From NCBI GenBank assembly GCA_900073065.1, contig FJOG01000070.1, positions 62,423-126,422 on the forward strand: DNA of 64,000 nucleotides, read 5' to 3'. The notes under the pieces were generated by a model. That model was not told the origin of the DNA. It worked only from the letters and a program-made list of their open reading frames with translations, and did no database searches. The position numbers were made by a program, and so were the translations under genes. Origin of the DNA: Phialocephala subalpina (taxonomy: Eukaryota > Ascomycota > Leotiomycetes > Helotiales > Mollisiaceae). How positions within the stretch are numbered: position 1 is the first letter of the stretch; each line of letters begins with the position of its first letter. Below, piece by piece: positions 1 through 9,724 of this stretch.

Positions 1-2794
1 CGGGACCGTGTAGGCCCACTAATTGTGTTAGACTGACTTTTGGGAGAAATCACACCAAGCCCTGGCCATCGTTGGCGCTCGTCCTTAGCTGCCAATTGTT
101 CCAAAATACGACCGGGAGCAAAATTTCCGAACTTCAGCAAACAGTCGACCATCTCAGCCGTAGGGAACGGCCGCAGGGCCGATGATGATGAGGGCATACC
201 GCCGCACAGATGCCGGAGCAAAATGGTTGATGTTTGAAGCTGAATTGTCCGCTGTTTGGCAGACAATATATCCTCCACAAAGTCAGACAGACAGTACATT
301 GTTGCCCAGTGCAAAAATGTCTCCGCAGCGGGTAAGGCTTCGGACGGATCACGCGGAACACTCTGCACATGCATGAGGCTTTTGAGAAGGCCAGTTCTAA
401 CCCTCCGAGAACGTGAATCACCATTCGCATGGTAAGCATATATCATTGCGTCTTTTATGGTGATAGACGCGGCAGCATGTGCATGCCCTCTTTCCCACAG
501 CGAGGAGTAGATCTCGGTCAAGCATAGAATGCATGATCTCATCATTGAAAAATATGGCGAGAAACCGGGAGGGCTCAAGTCTTTTGTCCATTTTTCATCT
601 TGCTCTATGAAGTCACGAGCAGTACGATGCATCCAACGAATTGGATAAATTCGAAATCCTCCGGGGGTCTGCATAGGCTGCGTATTTACTTCGAGAAGTC
701 CTGCGCATCTCGCCGTCAGACGGACACTGGTCTCTTCACACAACTTTGATATCTCGTAAGGCGGTATTTGTGCAAGGCTGCCGGATGTACAGTTCTCGTC
801 CATCGCCAGGAGCAGCCCAATTAGAGTCAAAGGTCCAACTCCAGGATCCTCTACGTTTTCCGATTTGTTCAACTCCCTCGAGAGGCTCATCTTCTCAAAG
901 GGATCAGAAGAGAGTTTGAGAGATACTCTCATAATTTGGAACGTTCTCGATGCCCATTCCTGATACAGAGGCTCGATCTGTGACAAGATTACATTATAAA
1001 GGGGATAAAGTTCCCTCGGGAAAGATCTTAGTCGCGACCAGAGTTCGGGTATTGTGTCGCTGTTGTTGATGCCCTTGAGGAGATGTCGTACAACAATCTC
1101 TACCCAAAGAAACACACCGTCTGCTCTTTCCAATACTTCGCGCGCCAGTGAAGAAGTGAGCTCTACATCACGAGCTGCCAGTCTCATGAACGCCGGACTC
1201 TGGTGGAACATATCATTGACGTACTTGCTGATGTCGTTTGATGTGAGATCTTGCAGCCTGAGACTCGCAGAACCATGAAAGTTTTGTTTGAATTGGACCC
1301 AGGGGCGACTTGACAGACAAAACTTTGCTTTGTCGGATCTCTCATTTAGTCTCTTGAAAAATAAGCAGAGTTGCTCGGGATCTCCGGAAAACTCGTCCAG
1401 ACCGTCTATGAGAAAGCATAACTTCAATGGATATTGTTTCTGGTCCATCAAAGTTTCGAGGGCGACGTGAAGCTGCCGAAGGGACCAAGTTTTAGGCACA
1501 ATTCGCTGCGTGATATCCAATGCTACTCTTCCATAAAGTTCGGCCCAGCGCGTGGGGAAAACGATGGGAATTAGGCTCGTATGTTGGCTAAGGATTTGGA
1601 ACAGCAGCGAACGAAGCAACCCTTGCTGACTCTGTTGCAACTTTGTTCCGCTGTTCCAAAAGAAAAAGGTGGCGAGACAGCAGCGAAATGACTCCATTCG
1701 ATTCTTATTGATCCACAACTGCAAGTTTTTCTTCGTCTTCGCATCGTCATAGATGTGCTTCATCAAGGTGGACTTTCCAGAACCCGCTTTGCCGTTGATC
1801 CAATATATGTCGCTATCGTCTCGTAGCCATGTTCCGAAGTCGCTCCAAGGCAGATTCGACTTCTTTGCATCAGAAAATATCCAATCAAAAGTCTTGGAAT
1901 GAGCCTCCACAATGTCTTCATATCGATTCGTCATGCCGGGGTAAGACAATTCTTCGAGGATCTGTTTATTCACTGATATTCGTAGGTCTTGTTCCTCGCG
2001 AGATCCAACGTTGAGCATCTCAACCTGAGCCGTAATAACCTCCATAGGAGAGGACTGAGATGAGAGATCGTTTCTCAGATCAGCAATCATCTGACGGGTT
2101 CTGTGGTGTTCATCCTCGTTGACACGTTCCGAACGACGGATCAGCGCCGCCAGAGAGTCTAAAACCTCTATCGAGAAGCCTTCGCTGGTGTTGGTGATAG
2201 CCTCGAGGAGTTGCTGCGCCTGCGCATCTAAAGAATCAAATCGACTTGATAACTTAATGCTTGTGGCATCAATCTTCTCTCTATGGAGGGTCAGTCAAAA
2301 GGGAATCTTAAATCTGACAAACGTGCTCCTTACTCAATCGAAAGTATAGATCGTGAATGCAGAGCTTCTCTGAGAGTGAACAGTCGCGTTTTTAACGCCG
2401 AAATTTCGTCTTTCGACCATGCAGACCTCACTGCTACCTTAAGGCTCTCCCATCTAGGGCGCTTCCCATCTTTCACTCTCAGACTGTTCAACTTATCTAA
2501 CAGCTCTTCAGCAATAAGCGTTGCCTCGTCGCATAGCTTGCGGAAACTGTCCTGGAACTGGTGATCATCCCCAACGACTGACGGCCCAACATCAGATGAA
2601 TTGGCAGAGCGTGCGCCTCGTAGCTTGAATAGGACGGACTGCAGATCTCCCGTGATGAGTTCCAATTCCTCATGGACCTTCAGCGAGCCTCGAGAGGATT
2701 TGTAGAGCTGAATACTACTCGTGAGCAGCTTGTTCCCAAAGTCGACGAATTGAGCGACGGTTCCTGCGATTGACAGCGCGGATAATGGATCCAT
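1..2794 (-). CDS. NACHT-domain NLR (STAND) protein, C-terminus beyond left edge
   Basis: Two exons on the minus strand: 2794-2334 and 2280 to beyond position 1. The 53-bp intron has a GTAAGG donor, a CTGAC branch and a CATAG acceptor, and it keeps the frame; exon 2 then stays open for about 760 codons to the window edge. Residues 1-150 match the helical N-terminal domain common in fungal STAND proteins (start MDPLSALSIAGTVAQFVDFG). The linker motif RYEDIVEAHSKTFDWIF comes next. A NACHT P-loop GKAGSGKST lies near residue 317 (bases 1767-1793) and a Walker B IDGLDEF near residue 445. The segment after it (DGVFLWVEIVVRHLL) is typical of the winged-helix part following fungal NACHT domains. Family role: oligomerising immune or incompatibility receptor. 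The C-terminal sensor (ANK, TPR or WD repeats) is not visible, so completeness is unknown. Confidence 0.9.
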
Positions 2795-3597
2795 GATGCA
2801 AAAGACTAATCATGAGGACGATCTGTAGAAAGGCACTCTCGCGGCTTCGTAAGACTCGTAAGACTCGCAAGTGACGATGATATTACAGAGGGTCCTTCCC
2901 CTCCGGCGTCGCGAGGCTGCGACTGCCTGCTCTCCGATGATGTCTGTAATGCAGGCTGATGGACGTTTCTCGAAGTCAGGGTTTGGGCGATGGATGTTTG
3001 AGATAATCTGACAGGAGTGAGGAGAAATGAATTGTTGACAGTCCTTTTCGATACAGTCGTGAAGATGTTGAGAGATTGAAGAAAAAGCTCCGCTAGTGAG
3101 GCAGGTTCGAGGCTGTGGCGCAGTCCATCGCAGCCTCATTTTCCATGCCACGTAACGATTCGAGATGTGTTGAAAGGGTGATTGATTGGCTGAAGATGCA
3201 GAATCCCTGTAAGTCTTTCTGTGAGGCGGTTCGCGATTCGCAGTCGGCAAGGACTTGACAGGGTGACAGGAGCTATCCACGTGATCTCCAACCCAATTCA
3301 AATAAACCAAGACTTAAAGGAGCGTCAAATGACTAGAGGAATAGATTCCTTTGATATCGAATAGAAATATCGAGGAGATAAATCGATATCTGAGTAAGAT
3401 AGGTAAGTAATAGTGCCACGTGATATCTCACATAATACTAGCCGCAACACAATCATTCAACGATCCCCATATCGTTCCTGCAGCTAGGTATTAAGATGAA
3501 ACGTGTCTGATTATACAAGAGAGCCTATGTACGTGTCCCATCAAGTCATCAGACGTGACTCATTCACTGTCATTACTAGTGTCAATAAACATTATCT
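2795..3597. other. Upstream region of the NLR gene, no gene recognised
   Basis: About 800 bp between the NLR start and the O-methyltransferase relic. An open frame of 166 codons on the minus strand (2810-3310) has no recognisable domain and ignores codon bias, so I treat this as promoter and spacer. Base composition drifts towards AT after 3310. Confidence 0.4.
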
Positions 3598-5193
3598 TCA
3601 TTCAAACGAACTAGGTATGGTCAAGAGGATATACAAGAAACCTCCCATCTCACCATCATCACCCCCTCTCCTTCTCCACCCCAGCCACTCAAACCATAGA
3701 GCTGCTCCACCCTCCCCACCACCAAAATCCTCCCCCTCCCAAACCGCCTCAATAACACTCATCTTACACCCTCTCAGCCTCTTCGCTCCGAGAAACCTAA
3801 AACCCCCTTCCATCTATACCCCTTACTAGCACTCTTCAACAACCCCTTAAGCACCCCCTTACTCTTTTCCCTCGCATTTAACAACGTAAGCATAACTAAA
3901 TCTATGCTCTAAATAATTCTCTCATCTTATATTTTCTCTGTCTTTAGCTCGAAAAATAAAGATCATTAATAACTATCTTAGCACTTTTCTTTAGCGCCGG
4001 AATAAATTATCTGGGCATATTAACAGCGTATTTATCCGAGTGGTTATACAAGATCTATTTATGGAGATAAATATTTGCTCCTTTAATACGTTAAAGGGTA
4101 TGGAAATCGTGTGCTATAAAGCTGGCCCTCTTCTTAAGATCTCCTTCGAGTTTTGGGGCGCTTTGAACGGTTTTGGGGAGATCTTGGACGACGAATTTCA
4201 TAGTCTTGTATTTGTGAGCGAGGTCTATACAGGAGAATCCGTGGGAACCGCCGATATCGACGATCGTTTCGGATATAGCGTCGATAGCGGACTAGTCGTA
4301 GTTGTCGAGCAGGTAGGAGACTTTATAGCCCTCGCCGCGGGTGAGAGAAGTTATTGGCGGAGGGGTGGAAGGTTATTGCTTTGATGACCGGGATGCTGCC
4401 TGTGTGGGGTTAGAGAAAGTTGGGATAAAGAGATTATATGCTCCAATAGGGAGCTTTTTGAACTTCTCACGTCTAAAAGCAGGATGTCCAAAGGGCATTT
4501 CCCAGGAGGAGATAGACAAACTCACAGGCCAAATATCCTCAACACAAAACCCAACCCAATTGTTAATCATTTGATCTTTAGCCAAAACCCTACTCGCAGC
4601 AGTATGAGCCACTATACCCGGCTCTACCTCCTTGAAAATCTGATTCGTTATTGCATATCTTATAAACCTAAAGTTAATTTTATTTAAACCGACTTTCTCA
4701 GCGATTTGAGCGAATGTCGCCGTTTCGTAGATAGGGAATGATTGTGCTTCGAATATTAGCTTAGATCTTTTATTAGGGTGAGAGGAGCTTGCCGATTTTA
4801 TAATGGTATATCGCATGAAGTGAGAGAGAATTATTATGCTACCATTTATTAATATGCTTGAATAAGGTATGAGGGGGGGGAAGAAAAAACTTATATCCCA
4901 ACCATCTACCTTAGATTCTCCGTCGGGCTAGTAAACAAATCACTTAATTCCTTCGTAGCTCTTATACCTTCCTCCCTCGCCCTTTTTATCTCCTTGTTCA
5001 ACTTGCGGAAGTTGGCTGGTCTATCGACATCGAGTGACGGTTGAGGACTCCCTGAGTCTTTTAAGTACTTATCCAATTTCTCTGTTTCTCTAGTAATGAT
5101 GCCGGCGAGCTCGATCAGTTGCGATGTTGGTGGTTTCGCAGGCGTAGATTGTGACGAGGGAGGTGAAGCAGAAAAATTCCTGCTATGGTTCAA
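3598..5193 (-). pseudogene. Relic of a fungal SAM-dependent O-methyltransferase, RIP-decayed
   Basis: Fragments in order on the minus strand line up with the fungal O-methyltransferase family. The N-terminal helical piece (5193-4906, LIELAGIITRETEKLDKYLK) comes first. The winged-helix piece (around 4740-4550) carries TATFAQIAEKVGLNKINFRF and GIVAHTAASRVLAKD. The SAM-binding glycine motif VDIGGSHGFSCIDLAHKYKT lies around 4260-4200. A segment near 4000 reads SDKYAV..IPALKKSAKIVIND. The C-terminal FRFLGAKRLRGCKMSVIEAV lies around 3800-3730. In-frame TAG/TAA codons interrupt it at several places (for example near 4902, 4297 and 4108), several where a Trp or Gln codon is expected, as C-to-T decay would produce. 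Family role: O-methylation in secondary metabolism. It is not functional as read, and exact limits are approximate. Confidence 0.8.
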
Positions 5194-5410
5194 GGCACTC
5201 GTCGCTAAATCTCCAGGCTTTACGCCCGGGATTACAGCGCCTCCTCCACCAGACTAATCTCAAACGCACCCGTATCAGAAGCAAGTTTTCAGCACTTCTT
5301 CCACTATATGCTCCATTATCATGCAGCCAGAAGGCCCAAACTCGTGATTCCACAAGCAAAGCACGGGAAATTTAGGTTTGAGGAGTGCGGGGTCCCGTGG
5401 CGGGAAGATC

Positions 5411-6794
5411 TAACCGATTTCCCGCTTAAAAGCACATCCCTACCTAAAGCACATTCGTTATACGAGATTAAAACTTTAATAAGTCCACCATATATTAATA
5501 TAATCTTATAAAATTCGAAATCTAGCATATCTAAACTATAGATAATAATAATATTAAATAAAAGTTAGAAAAATATAAATTAAATACCAAAAAAGAAATA
5601 AGAAATTAATAAATAAATAATTTAAGAAATTTCAATATAAAATATTTATAATAAGAGTAAAACTTAAAAGAAAATTAAAATATTATAGTTCACATTATAT
5701 ATAATCAATATAAAATATAAAATATTGTAATTTTGATGTATAATTTAATAAAAATAAAATATTTAAAATTTTATATTATTAAAAAAGTTTTTTATTTATA
5801 AAAAATAAGTTTTAATTAATATAAATATAAGATTTAATATATAAGACTTTATTATATGTATAGCAAATAGCAACCTATAAAAATTTGAGTATAATAATAA
5901 TATAATATAATATAAATTATATTTTAAATAAATTTCAAATAAAAACCCTTTTAAAATATTATATATTTTGAAATAATTAATATAATTCAAATATTTGTTA
6001 AGATTATTATACTTAATAAAATAGAATTATTTTATAATTAAAGATTCAAGGATTTATATAATAAAACGTTTTTTAATTAAATAAATATAATTATACAAAT
6101 TATTATTAAATATATTTATTTATATTATGATTTACATATATTGAAATACATAGTTTTCTAATATAAACCTTTAAACTCCTTTATATATATAATTTGAATT
6201 AATTAAACTTTTATTAAACTTTTAATTGAAAGATATAAATAGTAATATATAATAATAATATTATATTTTCTTTTAAATATTAAATATTTAAATAAGCTTA
6301 TAATAAAGTCTAAAAATCGTTTTTAATACTTTCTATTATGAATAATATCAAAATAATTAATAAGAATTTAAAAAATAAAATAAAAAATCTAAATAATTAC
6401 AAATTTATAAAAATTTATTAAATTTTAACTTGAAAATTCTAAAATTTTAAATATTATATTCTTTAAGTAATAAACAAATAATATTACTAATCTATATTAA
6501 AACATACTATTAAAAGATAACAAAACTATTTCATTTATAGTTTTGAACTTATTATATATAAAATTATAATATTTTGAATTAAAATATAATAAAGTTTTTA
6601 ATAAATTTCAAATTTATATTTATATTGCGTAATTTAAAATTATAATTAATCTTATTATATATCTCAATATAAGGCTATAAAACTGATTAACCTGATTTCT
6701 ATTAGCTCTTCTTTTTCTTTTTAATTTAATAATTAATATTCTCGCGAAAAATGTGCTTTTGCCCGGGATGTGCTTTCGGGCGGGATCTCGGTTA
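5411..6794. mobile_element. AT-rich element bounded by ~55-bp inverted repeats with TA ends (RIP-decayed DNA transposon)
   Basis: The left end (about 5411-5466) and the inverted right end (about 6739-6794) align over roughly 55 bp. Both start TAACCGA, then have CCCGC, then two spaced copies of AAAGCACAT, then CGAGA near the inner side. The dinucleotide TA sits at both outer boundaries, as in Tc1/mariner or Fot1-type insertions. The interior (about 5470-6740) is almost pure A/T with no credible coding frame. I infer a cut-and-paste element destroyed by RIP; its transposase cannot be read, so the superfamily rests on the TA and the repeats only. Confidence 0.65.
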
Positions 6795-7093
6795 CATTCG
6801 GCCCCGAGCTGCTCCATCAGCGAAACGGCTTCAGCCCAAGTGTCTGGAAAGCAGATTCTATTCGACGAGGTTAATTCCCCAAGAACCTAATCTGATCATC
6901 GGAAGCTTAATCTTGAGATTGCCCTTGCATATCGGCTCGAAGTATGATGTGTGATACGCTGATCCCCTGGTCTCAAAAATATATATCCTCGAGCTGGACC
7001 TCCAAGAGCCTCGATTCTTGCGCTACCACTTCCCACAAACGCTCACGAGATCTCTACATCTTCACTTCATCTTCACCAAGCCCAAACACTACA

Positions 7094-7356
7094 ATGCCTG
7101 AAGGTAACTATCCAACTCCCCCCACCATAGCACCAGAAGCTCAACACCACCAGGTCAACACAAAGAAGGTCTCGTCGACAAGCTCTTCCACCACCACAAG
7201 AACAAGGACGGCGAGCAGCCTGCAGCTCAAGCTCAAAGCCAACAAGCACCGCAACATAAAGAGAGCGAGATGCAGAAGGTGAAAGATTATATCAAGAAGG
7301 ATAAGGCGATGCGAAGGGAGGGGAATGGGAATGAAGCTGAGTTCGGGATGTCTTGA
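7094..7356 (+). CDS. Small hydrophilic protein (70 aa), His/Lys-rich, possible stress type
   Basis: Two exons, 7094-7103 and 7154-7356, joined over a 50-bp intron (GTAACT donor, CTCAAC branch, CAG acceptor). Splicing turns two out-of-frame pieces into one 70-residue protein beginning MPEGQHKEGLVDKLFHHHKN and continuing with a Gln/Ala-rich spacer, then KESEMQKVKDYIKKDKAMRR. The GLVDK...HHHK start and charged helix resemble short, probably disordered proteins common in filamentous fungi and sometimes stress-induced. I recall the pattern but cannot name a characterised member. No signal peptide or membrane segment. The gene sits in a short GC-normal island between AT-rich blocks. Confidence 0.6.
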
Positions 7357-7976
7357 ACAGGGTCCGGAAGATAATAACAAGGGAACAAGTTTATAAATAT
7401 ATTTATAAAGAAATTTTTTATTATATTATTTAATTAAGATTTTATAAAGTTTATTAATTATAATTTGAATTAATTATAAACGATTAATTATAAATAATCA
7501 AAGAATAATTTATATAAGAATATGAATTATTGGAAGGAAAACTTAAAAAATAAGAAAAGAAAATTAATTATTGGCCATCCGCCATAAAGACTAATGAAAA
7601 CTTTTTCCTAGGGGAGGGGTCACGTGAAAAGTGGCGTTAAAGATAGAATGATTAATTTTTCCCAAACTTCGATAAGGGTGCTAAATACGGCTCTTTAATT
7701 GGTCTGTTAAGAAATGTTCCTTGCACGTGACTCTCGGCAGCCCTCCGATCAAGAACACCAAAACCTTAATTTGCTTGCGATCGCGTTGCACTTCAAATAT
7801 TAATTTAATTTATTATATAAACTACTTAAGACTTATAAATAAGTTGAAACTCAATTAGATACGCTTATATTTCAAGTTTCAAGTAAATTTATTAATCTGT
7901 TGTTACGTTATTAATTAATAAGTAATCGCGCGCTGCAAATCGCGATCGCAAAACCTCGTGAGTACGTTTCTGCTTA
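7357..7976. other. AT-rich spacer with a small inverted repeat
   Basis: No gene seen. 7380-7560 and 7795-7930 are strongly AT-rich. An imperfect inverted repeat built around GCGATCGC and TTGCA lies at about 7774-7790 and 7934-7951, enclosing about 140 bp of A/T, as in a small RIP-decayed inverted-repeat element. Several CACGTG words occur between (7621, 7724). Confidence 0.4.
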
Positions 7977-7980
7977 AGGC

Positions 7981-8076
7981 ACTAAGGCCACCAAACGCTG
8001 GAACACTAAAATGCTACTGCCTCAGGTACTAAGGCCACTAGACGCTAGAACACCAAAATCCTACTCTATAACTCTA
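7981..8076. repeat. Two-copy imperfect tandem repeat, 47-bp period
   Basis: The segment starting ACTAAGGCCACCAAACGCTG at 7981 recurs at 8028 as ACTAAGGCCACTAGACGCTA, and both continue GAACAC.AAAAT..TAC. Most differences are C/T or G/A. A run of CTCTATAG words follows (8078-8092). Confidence 0.6.
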
Positions 8077-8140
8077 TAGCTCTATAGCTGCGCAGCTCTT
8101 AAGGGGAGTCCAGGGGTCTCCCCCTGGTATTTGAATTAAT

Positions 8141-8352
8141 TACGGAGGTTGGTTTCAAAAGTCTCGGGACTTTAGCGCTTACATCGCTAAAATGCCCTGA
8201 AAAAGGAGGTCTCTAGGCTCTCAATCACTGAATCCCCAAGGCTTCAGGGCCGTCGTCGCTGTGGCAATAGGGTAGCATTCGCTACACCGCGTACCCTGTA
8301 AGGATCAGCCAACAGCCCTAAAGTCCGGGCACCTTTGAAAGCAACCTCCGTA
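8141..8352. mobile_element. MITE-like element, ~210 bp, TA-flanked inverted repeats
   Basis: The left terminus TACGGAGGTTGGTTTCAAAA (8141-8160) is matched in inverted orientation by the right end around 8333-8352 (TTTGAAAGCAACCTCCGTA on the + strand). The match continues inwards through a CGG.ACTTTAG..G block to about 45 bp. TA is present at both ends. There is no coding capacity. It is enclosed in turn by a second inverted repeat, AGTCCAGGGG..CCCCTGG, at about 8107-8128 and 8371-8396, which suggests nested or compound structure. Confidence 0.65.
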
Positions 8353-8532
8353 CGACGTAGATATAAACCGGGGGTCCTAGGGGATGTCCCCCTGGAGTGG
8401 AGGCTCTTTTGCTAGCAGCCGCACCGGAAGAACTTTATCAAAAACCAATCACTGCTCTGTAGCAACTCCAAATTAAGAGCTTTTGAATTGCAACTTAGAA
8501 TATAAACTAATTGATAAAGTCGAAGACTTTGT

Positions 8533-8656
8533 AGCCTCCGCAGGGGCGCCCTTGGGAGGCCTGCGGAGCAATATGCGCGTCGAAGTGAAGGAAGAAAGGG
8601 GTCGTCCGCTTATTGGCTTGACAAGCGAGCCAACGAACGACCCCTTTCTTTCGGAA
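8533..8656. repeat. Two adjacent strong hairpins
   Basis: The first palindrome has arms CTCCGCAGG (8535-8543) and CCTGCGGAG (8561-8569). The second spans about 8599-8651 with arms GAAAGGGGTCGT and ACGACCCCTTTC plus an inner TTGGCT/AGCCAA stem. They could be foldback element remnants or ends of a lost repeat. No gene is associated. Confidence 0.5.
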
Positions 8657-8804
8657 CGAGAGAAGCATGTTAAAATAAAATAAAGGTTTTGATATATTCT
8701 AAGAGAAAACTAATACCTAAAGTCGGGTTATATAACGAGATAAAAAAAAATTCGTTATAAATAAGTTGATATTTTCGACGAAGGATACTAATTATAAATT
8801 TGAA

Positions 8805-9278
8805 ATGCTAAGGCCAGAAGTAAAGAGAGAAAGAAGACAGACCGTACTTACTCACGGAGCTGTTCGTTAATTAAGTGATCAATAGGAGGTTTATAAAGTA
8901 TAGGAGACGCGTTCATCGATCAAGCACCTCTGGCCCAACCATGAAAAGTGCGACGGATACATCTATGAGTGCGCAAAGTACCATGCCAAACAATATCAGG
9001 ACTGGCGAGACAGCCAAAGCAAAGCAACACCCAAGTCACCACCCCCAGGTCCAAATATGTAAAGGCTAAGGCCAGAAGGCACCCCAGCTCCGTGGGACAG
9101 CATCGGGACAAATGTCGTAATCTCGGTATCTGTGCTATACGAAGACAATTCTATACCAGTAGTACCCTTTTCCAAACCCCCGTCCATTTTCTTGCCATCC
9201 GGAGAAGCCATGTGGACAAAGGATGACGTAGAATTGAATTCTGTTCCTTCTCCTGGAAAGCCAATGGAAATGAATTGA
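8805..9278 (+). CDS. Candidate small three-exon gene, unrecognised product (124 aa)
   Basis: Proposed exons 8805-8843, 8904-9048 and 9088-9278 (introns 60 and 39 bp; acceptors TATAG and CCCAG). The joined frame is open: MLRPEVKRERRQT, then HLWPNHEKCDGYIYECAKYH and a Pro/Ser-rich linker, then APWDSIGTNVVISVSVLYED and ends GKPMEMN. Unspliced, the same frame is broken by a TAA at 9060 that falls inside the second intron. I do not recognise the protein. The second intron is unusually short, so this may instead be a decayed gene. The motif CTAAGGCCAGAAG occurs both in exon 1 and in intron 2. Confidence 0.4.
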
Positions 9279-9724
9279 AGAACCCGAGCGAACAAGCGTC
9301 ACAAAGAATGTGGAAAACCTCGAAGGCGTAGCGACTTTCTATGCCAACCTCTACTTGTAAAATGGATGGCCTCGGTGAGCAGATCCCGTCTCAATGCACG
9401 CCCCACCCTCGTGCAGCTTTGTGGCTTTTGCACTTTTTCTGATCATATGATTGGCCGCGACGTGCATGGTGGTGACGAGCAATGCAAGTCAGGCTGATTT
9501 GGGGAGTTGCACTTTTTGCGAGGTTGTGACTGGTCCGCTTAAGGGGGTTGCAAAGCATGAGACCTTCCAGCATCATTCTACTCTTCCAATATAAATAAAA
9601 TTTCAGAATTCGTTTCCAATCTCATCCACAATTTAGTTAGAACTCTTTGATACTTAGAACTTGCTCAACGACACGACCTTGACCACTCCGGCAACTGGTT
9701 TGATACGCCAAGCTCACCTTAACG
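9279..9724. other. Promoter region of the Clr5-domain gene
   Basis: About 450 bp without a gene. A TATA-like word (ATATAAATAAA, 9589-9599) lies about 130 bp before the next start codon and a pyrimidine-rich stretch follows. Confidence 0.35.

Noticed and set aside
2810..3310. 166-codon minus-strand frame upstream of the NLR
   Set aside because: No domain, no credible coding bias, sits in promoter space.
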